Below are positions 25,373-35,429 of a stretch of DNA of 64,000 nucleotides, one piece after another; position 1 is the stretch's first letter; each line of letters starts with the position of its first letter. Both the position numbers and the translations under genes were made by a program. The notes beneath the pieces were generated by a model that saw nothing but the letters and a program-made list of their open reading frames with translations, did not search any database and had not been told where the DNA came from. The stretch comes from Polytrichum commune (Eukaryota; Streptophyta; Polytrichopsida; Polytrichales; Polytrichaceae). The DNA lies in the NCBI GenBank assembly GCA_950295325.1, contig OX485809.1, forward strand, positions 35,283,081 through 35,347,080, given 5' to 3'.

Positions 25373-25484
25373 AATCTGCAACCGGAGGCGATACTTCCAA
25401 TGCATGACAATGAACTACATGTAACCCTATGCAATTTTTTGCTATTAAGACATCAAACAACCTATATAGTCTCTATTTTGCAAC

Positions 25485-27431
25485 TTATGCACTAGACGAT
25501 CCAGCCTGAGATACAAACACATGTCTTTGGGGGCAAGTACGTGCATTGTGTCCGACTTCCTTGCAAATTCCACACCTCCTTGTACGTGTTAACACAGTTT
25601 CCACCAATTCAAATTGTGACGGGATCCGTTGTGTGGAAGACTCCATGCGAACGGTACTTTGCCTTGATTGTCGATTGGTAGAACCCATCGGGCGATCCCG
25701 TGTACGCTGTATCGGAGGGTTTTGCAGAACCAAAGTGTTCGAAGCCATCTCCAAAAGTTGATGAGGTGCTAACAATTGAAATGTTTCGTCAACTGCTCGC
25801 AACACCGGTCCAAGCTCAGTATTGTTCCGCTCCATCGTTGTTGTGAGTCTCTGTATGCCGACTAGGTGCCACATGGGGTGAAAGTCATCCATGGTGAGCA
25901 CCTCAATCGCTGCAAGCTTGTGGCGAATACGATGCACACAGGGTAGGCCCATTGTTGTCGTTAAGACGTTTGAGCAGGGGGTGGCAGTGAGTGCTTCGCT
26001 AGGCGGTTGTTGTGCCATCTCAAACTGCTTGAAGACACTTTTGAGGGCGAAAACTGAGATACGGCGTACAACTGAGGCAAAGAACGGTTGGTTGTGGTTG
26101 TGGTGGATTCGAATGCGCTCTGAGCTCACTTGGGCTTGGATTTCATGGATCTGGTTGGTGAACGCTTGTGAAAGTCGAATTTGGACATCCCGTAGGTCTT
26201 TTGTCGATGCACCCAAGTAGCGCTTAAGGACTCCATGCTGACCTTCGGCTCGTGATGTGTTAACATTTCCAAAATGAGCATACTGGTTGGTCCAAGCCGC
26301 TATAAACCTCTCTTTGTGCACCATCCATGTGGCTGAGAGGTACTCCAACATTGCAGGAATCGAGGCATATGAAGTACACAACGCATTCCATCTTTCCGCA
26401 TACACTACAACTGTGGCCGATTGAACGACATTTGTCCACTGTTGAAAGAATGTGTCCCAATCTTCTGTAGGACCAAAGTACTTCCTGCAGTTCGCAAGAA
26501 TATTCTTATTGATGTGTCATACACAAAGTAAATGCGCCGAGGTCGGAAATGTAGCTGGTAGTACAGTCATCAGAGCTAATTCTTGATCTATAGTAATCGT
26601 AAGTGGTTGCATCTCATCATAGAATTCCGCCAGCTGCTCCAAGGCCCAACGATAGTACATCTCGGTTTCTTCTCGAATAAAGGCAACGGCCATGGTAAAC
26701 GATGTGTTGCAGGCAATAACCCCAATAATGTGGAGCATAGGCATCCGAAAGCGATTTGTCTTGTAGGTGCAATCCATAAGAAGCGTATAGGGATGTTTGA
26801 GTGTGAGTTTAACACAACCAAGGTGGGCAAAAAACAACCGGGTGACTTCATTGTTCCCATTGCAACGGTAAGCGAAGCGATGATTAGAACTCTGCAGCTC
26901 GTCCATAAGCGCAAGAATAGGAGGGCGATCCTGTAGAGCAGTTTGTCGAACGCGGACATGTTCATTGTAAATATCTCTCGCCGTAATTGAGATACTGGGA
27001 GACTCTTGTCGAAGAACAGTGAGAATATCCTTGGGTGGAACACCTGCAGTGATAAGTTGTGTGGTTACTGCACGTTGCTCTGGCTGGAGGCGTCGTACAA
27101 CGGGATGGCCACTCAGGTTTGTAGAAGCCTCGTGGTTATGGTCAGGGTTCCGAACAGTAAGATGCCAAAGTCCATCAACCTTTAACTGCCGTGCGTATAG
27201 CTTGAAGGGGTAGTGAATCAGCCTTGAAGATGTTCTACGACAACGCTCCGTGTCCGCAGGGGTACTTGAGATATTCCGGGTACCTCCTCTATCGCACTGG
27301 AAAGTTATGGTATTTCTGCGCAGATCAGAACGACGTTTAGTCACAACATAACCCTGAGAATGTGCAAATGCATTGATACTACGCAACATTTCGTGAACAG
27401 AGCTATAGGAGGCTTCAGGAGGAGGCAACAT
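25485..27431 (-). pseudogene. MULE/FAR1-type transposase with one in-frame stop
   Basis: A single frame runs from ATG (27431) to a terminal stop at 25485, 649 codons, interrupted only by TGA at 26517-26519. The stop replaces the residue between LLCV and HINKNIL, where the family has a conserved tryptophan, so a TGG to TGA change is the simple explanation. In order: an N-terminal FAR1-type (WRKY/GCM1-like) zinc-binding region with CDRGG and PDHNHEA; the MULE DDE core with D220 (MDCTYKTN), D282 (ITIDQEL) and E396 (SRAEGQHG); a SWIM-like segment (GLPCVHRI); and a C-terminal zinc knuckle CGICKEVGHNARTCP. All three catalytic acids remain. The protein would be truncated at residue 304, before the catalytic Glu, unless the stop is bypassed. 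Confidence 0.9.
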
Positions 27432-27531
27432 CACGAGAAATATGTATGGGAGCCACTATGAGTGCACCAAAATGATAGATTAGAGCCAAAACACGCGATT
27501 GCAAGCAACAAACTAGCTCCAGATCAGGAGG

Positions 27532-27541
27532 GGGGGGGGGA
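27532..27541. repeat. poly-G tract upstream of the transposase
   Basis: About ten G between the transposase start and the right TIR. Confidence 0.7.
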
Positions 27542-27671
27542 GTGCAGCGGAGCAGCGTGCGTCATTGAGGCGTTGTGAATGAACCTTGTGTGGTAGCGAG
27601 CATGGTGCATCCGGACCGTTGATCCACCAAGGCCCATCCAAGGGCCATAGTGGTCCTAGGTGGCGGGAGGG

Positions 27672-28104
27672 CACTTAGCAAGTAAGACTAAGCAACTAGT
27701 TAATTAGTAGTAAGTAGGCCTAAGCAACTAGTTATTTAGTAGTAAGTAGGCCTAGAAAGGAATTATACTTAGTTGCCTAATCCGCCTAGCCATGTAGCCA
27801 CGTAGCCACATAGCCACCGAGCCCGCCTAGCCCAACAAAAACCTAAAGGTGGGCTCCCCGAAATAAGACATGAGGCCGACGGCATAAGTGAGCCCCACCA
27901 ATGTCCGCCCCCCTAGAACCGGCCCGTGTATAGTAAAGATTTTCCCCCGTCATAAATGGTTCATATAGCGGCCCTCGTCCGGCCCGCCAAGAGATTAGTT
28001 TAATTTAAGATACTCCGACATCGCGCGTAAAATCCCAAATGACGTGACTGCAAATCACGAGCGTGGTGGCATTAACAAAAGGCGTGGTAATTTTAACAAT
28101 TCCC
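27672..28104. repeat. MULE right terminal inverted repeat
   Basis: About 433 bp, inverted relative to the left arm. It has two copies of the 32-bp unit and an extra pair of short TAGCCAC-type units near 27790-27820. Confidence 0.88.
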
Positions 28105-28441
28105 TAAAATTATCTTCACTAAAGTTGAGAAAAGTTGGCAAACTTCATGACGAAGTTATATGTGTCAATATCATTATCATAACATCAAGATCATCAACTC
28201 AATTTTTTTTTAAGGCAAGTAGGAGAAATACATACTTCAGGAATAATAATAATGAAATGAATGTATTCCATCCCAATAATCCATAAAGACGCCATATCAG
28301 AGACAATGGATGAAGATTTTGAGATGTGATATACTAACATAATCCATTAGACAATAGACTCCAAGCTTATCATGTCCACATGTTTCTTGCTTTTTTGGGG
28401 GACTAACGAAGAGGGGATTGGGAGGGCCTACCTACCAACTT

Positions 28442-28851
28442 CCCGGGGAGGGCACTCCATTGTGAAGTTGAAAACCATGTGCAACAGAAAAAAATCTATT
28501 TTTTCTAAAAAACATCAACAAAATGGGTCAAACTTTTATCAAAAAAAATTTATGAGTACATATACATGGTATCTATTACATAGTAAAAATTGATAACCAA
28601 AATTGATAATTTGTTTTTTTCTAGAAAACATACCGTTTCTAACTAGAATGACGCATAATTGATCTAAAAAAATTACTAGAAAAAATGGAGATGACAAAAA
28701 TATATAAAATATATAAAAACGATATTATCAATGGATATGTATATATAGAAAAATATCATAATTTTTAAAATTATCTATGGCATATAATATAGGGGTAGCA
28801 AACTTCCGTTGCACATGGTTTTCAACTTGACAATGGAGTGCCCTCCCCGGG
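28442..28851. mobile_element. 410-bp MITE (copy 1)
   Basis: Ends CCCGGGGAGGGCACTCCATT and its inverse form a TIR of over 20 bp, flanked by a perfect 8-bp repeat ACCAACTT (28434-28441, 28852-28859). The interior is A+T-rich, non-coding and homologous along its length to 50746-51159. The 8-bp duplication fits a hAT-type non-autonomous element. Confidence 0.88.
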
Positions 28852-28859
28852 ACCAACTT

Positions 28860-29910
28860 GCAACCCTCCCTCTACAACAAACTCCATCTCATCTACCTTA
28901 TGAACTCAATTGGATATTTTTTATTGAATGATCTTAGATGTTGTGAATCCCCACCGCTCTACTATAGACGCTTGATTGAGTTTGGCCTACATCAATTTAA
29001 GAAATCATGTGTTGCATTAGTCATTCACTGAAGAACAAATAACATTGTATGAAACTGCATCACAAATTCAAATTTTGGGTGACACTACAAACCGGTTGAT
29101 TGAAGTGCACAAACAAAGCAAGCTAAGGCTAGATACCCCCTCTTTGAGTTGGCCCCCACCGATATTACTTAAGGTGAAAATAAAGTAAAATATTTTTTAG
29201 CATGTAAGATTTATTTTTATAATGGTTCCATGCTGGAATTAGCATTAGAGGCCCTAAATTAGTCTTGGAAGACCCACTTGAGATGCATTAAACACACACA
29301 TATGGTTTGCTCCTTAAAACTCACATCCTACGTCCAAGTATATGCAAATTGTTTTCTGAATACATGTATGTGCCAAACCGGCCTATTTTATGTGGCACTC
29401 ATCAATATTCCATAGAGTAGATATACATATTGGAAGTCACATAAGTATAATATTTGGATTTTGCACAATGAGTGTGGTCCAAATAACCAAAAGACAATGT
29501 ATAGAATTCACAAACTTAAATCAAAATGTTGGTTTGGGTGTGGAGTGTTCTAACATTGTGATCCTCAACACTTGGTGTCACATGACTTATCATCTCTCAT
29601 GTGTTCAAGTATTTTAACTTGAATGACTTTAACCACATTGAGTTTGTGCTCTACATCAAATTGTTTTATGAGTGTGACATCACTTCTAATGTCCCAAGTA
29701 TTTATCTTGGACTGCATCAATATTCAAACTATTTGAATTTGATGTGTTATTTCGTACAAACTATTGAAGTTTATTGTTGAAATGTCACCTGCCAAATTCT
29801 CTATGTCACTTGTCATAATTTACTGATGCAAATTAATCTACGTTACTGTTAAATACTGTGGCCCCCCGATAATTAGTCTAATGTTCATTGTTGTGGGATG
29901 ACGATGGATA
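28860..29910. other. A+T-rich intergenic region
   Basis: Only short ORFs and no recognised family between the MITE and the hAT element. Confidence 0.5.
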
Positions 29911-29918
29911 GTGTAGGC

Positions 29919-31027
29919 CAGGGCATAAAATTGACACCCTGGGGGGTGTATTTTGCTTCCTAGAGTGTCCTAGGACACCCAAATCTCAAACAGGGTGTCC
30001 CCAAGGACACCCAAAAATCCTACAAGGGTGTCCTTTTTACACCCAAAAAAAATTTAGGGTGTCCCCTGTACTTGTAGGGCCTATCAGCGGATACCAAATT
30101 TGTGGCACGAATTTTGGACATTTCTAGAGGTGGTGAGATCCATTTTCAAGACTCTACAGGAGTGGTGCATTCACATATATTGCATTATGCACCATTGCCT
30201 CATGCAATTGAGTTTGGTGGTGATGGTACCCTCCATGGGTGCAAGGTGATTGCACAGGCCTATGTGGTTAAGGTGATAGAATCATTGCAGCAACGATTTC
30301 CTGATTTGAAGCTCTTCAATGCAGCTAAGCTATTTAGCCTTGTCTGTTTTTCAACAGACTTGACACTTCTTCATCGAAATGCTCGTTTATGGCTTCAGAG
30401 TTTCATTGACCACTTTTGCACTAATGGAGGGAATCTTTTTGATGAGCGTGGTTTAAAATCAGAGCTTCGAGGTTTTTTGGATACACTTCATATTTCATGT
30501 GGTGGTCTTAAAATGCACCAAGCTTGGATGGTTTATTCTTCCAATTTGGACTATGTTGGAAGATATCCTCATATGACAAAGTTGTGGCAAGCTGTTCTTG
30601 TAATTCCTGCTAGTACAACTTCTTGTGAGAGAGGATTTTCTACTCAAAATCATATTAAATCTACTTTACGGTGTAGTTTGGTATTAGAGACTTTGGAAGC
30701 ACAAATGAGAGTTGCAATGGCAAAAATCCCCATAGAGGCCATTGACTTTGAACAAGTATGGGTAAAGTGGTGTGCTATGAAAGGCCGCCGCTTGTAGGTT
30801 TGATTTGCATTGCAAGTTATGATATGTAGTGATTTTTTTGATTTTTAATTGAGATTTTGAAATGATATTATATATTTTTCAAAATTGTACCTATTTTGAC
30901 AAAAAAGTTTTTTTAAGAGAAATTTATGAGGACACCCAAAAATTGGAGCAGGGTGTCCTTGGGACACCCAAAATTTGGGACAGGGTGTCCCTTGGAAATT
31001 TGGCTAGGGTGTCAAATTTATGGCCTG
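29919..31027 (+). mobile_element. internally deleted hAT element
   Basis: Ends CAGGGCATAAAATTGACACC and CAGGCCATAAATTTGACACC (read inward) are inverted repeats. Perfect 8-bp duplications GTGTAGGC flank the element (29911-29918, 31028-31035), diagnostic of hAT transposition. Subterminal GGGTGTCC/GGACACCC motifs are clustered at both ends, eight or more in all, as expected of hAT transposase-binding repeats. At 1,109 bp it holds only the 3' part of a transposase gene. Confidence 0.93.
30102..30797 (+). pseudogene. C-terminal part of a hAT transposase
   Basis: An open frame of about 231 codons with no ATG at its beginning. It encodes the end of the RNase H-like region and the hAT dimerisation domain: LWQAVLVIPASTTSCERGFS followed by a conserved stretch ending EAQMRVAMAKI. 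The N-terminal BED-type zinc finger and the first catalytic acids are missing, consistent with an internal deletion between the left subterminal repeats and this point. The frame has no internal stop, so the deletion is probably not ancient. Confidence 0.88.
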
Positions 31028-31466
31028 GTGTAGGCCACACTAAATCAGATATACAAATGTACTTAGAAGATGGTAACAGAGAGCATATTACAGACATTCA
31101 CATTGACTTGACTGATTTGGAGAATTTAACTGTGCTTTAGGCCGGGCTCTCGCAAAAGTTGGAGATTAATTGGAACAAAGTTTATGTGTATCACAAAGTT
31201 TTTAATATACTTACATGTTGCATTCCATTGAGCATCATGTGTGTTCACAGAGCTTCACAATTCCACTCAGAATAAGAATGTACTAGTTACAATTTGTGGC
31301 TGCCGCTCGTTGTAAACTTGGAGAAATCTAGACATTTGGCGTTGTGGGTTCTCGGTGTAACTCTTGTGAGAATGGGCTTTGGGTTTTGTTGGTTCGCCAG
31401 CCTAGATTTTGTGCATTCAGAGGTTTTTCGAAGTGTGTCTCTCAAGCTGATAAGTCCTGCATCTGT

Positions 31467-31674
31467 GATTTGACCTAGAATCATCTTGGGTTGTGCATTA
31501 TTTCTAATCTCAAGAGGTTTTTGTAGGGGTTTAGTGAAGCCAAGACATGTAGAAAATGCTGCAATTCTATGATTTGACCTAGAACTCTTTGGGTTATGGA
31601 TTGTCTGTAATTTCAAGAGGTTTTTGTAGGGGATAAGTGAAGCCAAGACATGTAGAAAATGCTGCAATTCTGCC
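31467..31674 (+). repeat. 104-bp tandem duplication at the MOC1 start
   Basis: Two copies start with GATTTGACCTAGAA at 31467 and 31571, and end at AAAATGCTGCAATTCT. The upstream ATG candidate of MOC1 (31659) lies inside the second copy; the first copy contains the same ATG followed by a different continuation. Confidence 0.85.
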
Positions 31675-34600
31675 GCTTGCCATGCAAGTTGAGGACCTCC
31701 ATGGCCGGAATTCTAGTCAATCGATTGGCCCTTTCTTGTGCCTCCATTCAACCATGCGCTACTGGAATTTCAGACAGTAGATTCATAAACAACGAGTTGG
31801 TATGGTCTTTAGAGAAGAGGGAGACGGTTGGTTACAGAAATGAGTTTGGGCCACTGCGGTCCGTAGCTTGCATTGATGTGCAGCTGCCAATAACCAAGCT
31901 TCTGAAGGTATGTCTTGTGGGCCGATTGGAGATTGATTTGTTTTGTGCATTCACAGTCTGTGTGAACGCAGTTCTTAGTTTGTTCAATACTTGAAAATTT
32001 GGTGACTAAATTTTGTTTGGCAGGTGCGGCGGACGAAGACGGTGGTGGTAAAGGCGCCTGAAAGCGGGTTACTTATTTCGAATTCGAGACAGATAGACTT
32101 TCCCAGCCCCTTGTTAGATACAGCATCATCCTCCCCTGGTGACAGCTCTGATGGCAGCAGCTCCAGTGAAGATGGAGCTTCAGATGTTGAGAGAATCTCT
32201 GATTTGGAAGTAGATGAATCTGTTCTTGAATTCGAAACACTTGGGATCATCAACACTGCAGACGAGGTTTGTAAAATTCAAAAGTCAAAACCCCGGAGTC
32301 TACCGAGTCTTGGGCATCACCCATTATCTTACTTTCCAAAGATTTTTGGTGTCAAACATGTGTATTTCTCTCTTTCTGGAAATGCTTTAAATGAAATGTC
32401 AATTTATGGAAAAAATTTAGACAGTTCATGGGTTACAATTTTGAAGACATGGAATGTTCGAACTCAAGAGTTTCAGAGATCCCACCGGATCAATGATGTC
32501 ATCCGTTCTGGGTTCAGGGTTTAGGGTTTAGGGTTTTAGGGTTTTAGGGTTTAGCGTCTACAATTGTGGTTGGTTACATTTAGAGTGTTTCCCATTGCTT
32601 ATGGTTATACAGGAGGTTTATGATTTTGGTCCTCTATGCACCACCTTTGTGCTTGGAAATCCCCTGGCAAGGAAGTTCCTACTACGTGTAAGAAAGAAAG
32701 AAAGATGACTCAGATGTTGCCACCGGCATGAAGTATGGTGTTGCTTCATCTTCAAGTTGCTCTAAGTCTATATGTAATGCTGAAACGGGCATCACAAGAA
32801 TTAAAGGGCGCCCAAAGATTACTGCCTCCTTTCAAAGGTGAACGGGCGTGGACAAGCTGGCCTGCACCTATCTTCCCCAAGGGCAAGCCCTAGGTTCTCA
32901 CATGGTGGTTGAATTGTCTGGTTCACCCGGATACCCCCACTATGTTTGGGTGGACTCTAGGTGGTAGGGTGCACCGGAAATCAAGTGATAGGAAGGTCAC
33001 CCATCCGAGCACTATTCTGGCCTTAGGTGGCTTAACCGCGGAGTTCCCATGGGATCTGGGTCACCCTTTACTACATTTAATGGCAGCTAATGTTTTCTGT
33101 GTGTTTCAGGGATCAGAATGTTGGGGGTTTTAGATTTAGTGCCAGTAGGTAGTCAGGTCATGTTGGGTACCCAAATAACCATGAAGAATGAAGATGCTCT
33201 CTATGTCTGAGCATCTACAAGATCCTGTGCACATTGCTCAAACCCTAAATTTTCCAAACCTCAGGACAACTTTTGCCTTCTTTTGATGAAGTTGAGGCTC
33301 TATGTGCATTGTACCAGGTGACGGAAGTACCAAGCAATGTGTGCTTAGTTGGTATCGACCCCGATGTTTCTGGTGCCATTGCAGTGCTGAAGACAGCAAA
33401 CAACGTCACTCAAGCAGAGGTGATCACAGCACAACTACTTGGCAGTTTGCAAAGTGGATCTGTTCTTGAGTGATACATTTTTAATTTTCTAAGCATAATT
33501 ATGAATGGAAATTTGTTCACAAATATAGACGCTAATTTAGGCTATGACAAAGATTGCGAACATTATAGATGCAGGACATTGTGGGTTCTATTTTTGTATG
33601 TTTTTTCCCTTCTAAATTTTGTCATAAACTCTGCACACTGCACATGTTTTCATGTCAGAAACTCTTAAGATAATCCCATTGCTTCAAATTTAGGTATATT
33701 TCACAAATGTTTCTTAGAGACTTTTAGCAAACTGTATACGAGTTGATGTAGTTGTGAGATGAGTGAGGTGAAGTGTGTAAAGCATAAATTGTTAACTTTA
33801 TTGCATTTCTACTGGACAATCTGAAATGCAAGCTTAAGTAAAGATAATCATTCTCGATGTAGATGTTCTGGGCATGTAATACATCAACATATCTGAATTT
33901 GTGGAGGCATAGTTATTCCATTTCCTATGATAGACCTCAGTGTCTATTAAACTGTAGCTTGGTATAAGGTGTCTACTTCATATTGTGTATTGTTCTTTGT
34001 CAACGTTTACAATTCCTTTCAGCTATAATAACATCAAAAGTCTAATTTCGATGTTTATCAAGGTCAAGGTTTAGCGGCTACACTGCTGACCATTTTCTCT
34101 AAGTGCAACTCATTGATTGAAGGTCCTGAATATGATAATAGTTTAGGTTAAGATTCTCTTTACAACCTATGACAAAGCATGAGTAGTCCTACTGATCTTG
34201 GTAGGCTGGAGCCTGAAATCTTTAAAGCAGTCTGTTAATAGGTGGTGTTGATGGAAATTCAGGTCCTAGATGTACCGTTTGTGAAAGTTCAGATTGGAAA
34301 AACTATGAGACGGCGGCATGATGCTCGATCTATTGTGGACTTATTGAAGCAGATAAATGCACCTGAAGGTATGCCACCATCAACTTAATACTTCCGTTTC
34401 AGTAGTTTCTTCAGGCTTTTCTCTCTCCTATTGTTGTACGTCACTATTTAATCTTAATAAGTTGCTTACTCATGTTTGGCATCATCTTTTCACAGGCAGC
34501 GTAGCTTATGTGGAACAAGCCATGCCTTTCCCAAAAGATGGAAAGCAGGTCAGTTATTCTGAGCACCATCTATATTCGTTTATTCTACTTAGCATATCCA

Positions 34601-35424
34601 TACATGTGGTATAAAGTTGAAAACAATTGATGTTTTGCATCCGAGTCACGCATTGGAGTAGTTTTCTGAGCCAAACACCTCAATTTGAAGATGTGATTTG
34701 TGTGCCAGGGATGGTATGGCACGGGTTTTGGCTATGGAGTTTGGGTTGGAGTTCTGATGGCCTCCGGTTATAAAGTGGTTTCTGTGCGTGCCCAAGCATG
34801 GAAAAGTGCCATGGGAATATCTGGCAGAGAGTACACCAAGGTTAGTCAAAGTGCTTCTTTAACTTTTCGACATCAAATTAGAGGAAACTGCATTTTCCCC
34901 TTTCATGTGTCCTGCCACTCAAAATCGTTTGTTGTAGTTGGGGTTAATTCATTTCAGTTCCCTCTGAACTCTAATCTGCAGTGGAAGGTGGATTCACAAT
35001 GATCACAAAGTTTATCAGCTATTGGTGCTACCATTTGATCAAAACACGAGATAGATTCCATTGAGCAAAAAAAAAACTGAAATAAGGTAACAGTACTGTT
35101 ATTTATTGAGGCAAGTTGATCCGCAGTATAAAGAGAGGTATGTAAGACTGACATGTTCACTGTTGCTCTTCAGGACGATAGTAGAGCTGTGGCCATGTCT
35201 CTTTTTCCAGATCTATCACCACAGCTAAAGCGCAAAAAAGATCACGGTAAATATACTCCACTTTTCATTTGATGTCAAGAACAACTACTAATATTGCTTT
35301 ATGAATTAGTGGATTTGGGAAAAATTATGATTGAAATTTCTTTGAATGATGTGCAGGGCGAGCAGATGCACTTCTTATTGCAGCATTTGGGCGGGGAATG
35401 CTACCCACAACAGATATATCTTAG
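31659..35424 (+). CDS. MOC1: chloroplast Holliday-junction resolvase MOC1
   Basis: MOC1 is the plastid resolvase that cuts four-way DNA junctions during chloroplast nucleoid segregation. My model has nine exons: 31659-31907, 32024-32266, 32613-32685, 33265-33419, 34263-34368, 34496-34548, 34709-34840, 35174-35246 and 35357-35424. They sum to 384 codons including the stop, with all phases consistent. The RNase H-like core shows all four acidic sites: [23 protein letters not shown] and [12 protein letters not shown], with KRKKDHG just before the last. The N-terminus is rich in Ser, Arg and Ala and suits a plastid transit peptide. A serine/acidic stretch around 32140-32220 follows. Start is either 31659 or the in-frame ATG at 31701. 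The 73-bp third exon was inferred to restore phase and is the weakest part. Confidence 0.88.
32519..32553 (+). repeat. interstitial telomere-type repeats
   Basis: Five units of TTTAGGG or TTTTAGGG in a row within a MOC1 intron, the plant telomere sequence with one-base slippage. Confidence 0.85.
32690..33080 (-). repeat. 5S-like repeat family, fullest copy, in a MOC1 intron
   Basis: Read on the minus strand, 33057 down to 32995 follows 5S rRNA order: ATCCCATGGGAACTCCG, then GGTTAAGCCACC (box A-like), then GGATGGGTGACC (intermediate element/box C-like). A non-5S part follows to about 32690. Known plant elements of this kind are Cassandra TRIM retrotransposons, whose LTRs carry 5S sequence; a 5S-headed SINE is the alternative. 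I did not find paired LTRs or a tRNA-primed site. Confidence 0.7.
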
Positions 35425-35429
35425 ATGTA

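Larger units (their letters stand above)
24266..28112 (-). mobile_element. Mutator-like element (MULE) with long TIRs and 8-bp target duplication
   Basis: The element spans 24274-28104 (3,831 bp) between direct repeats TAAAATTA (24266-24273 and 28105-28112), within the usual 8-11 bp for MULEs. It begins GGGAATTGTTAAAA and ends with the inverse. TIRs cover about 24274-24786 and 27672-28104. Both arms carry a TATA-like box (GCTATATAAACC on the left), which would place promoter sequence in the TIR. A single transposase gene lies inside on the minus strand. The arms are highly similar, suggesting relatively recent movement. Confidence 0.92.

Noticed and set aside
32995-33057. Functional 5S rRNA gene
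   Set aside because: Only part of the 5S sequence is present with many substitutions, and it is embedded in a dispersed repeat.
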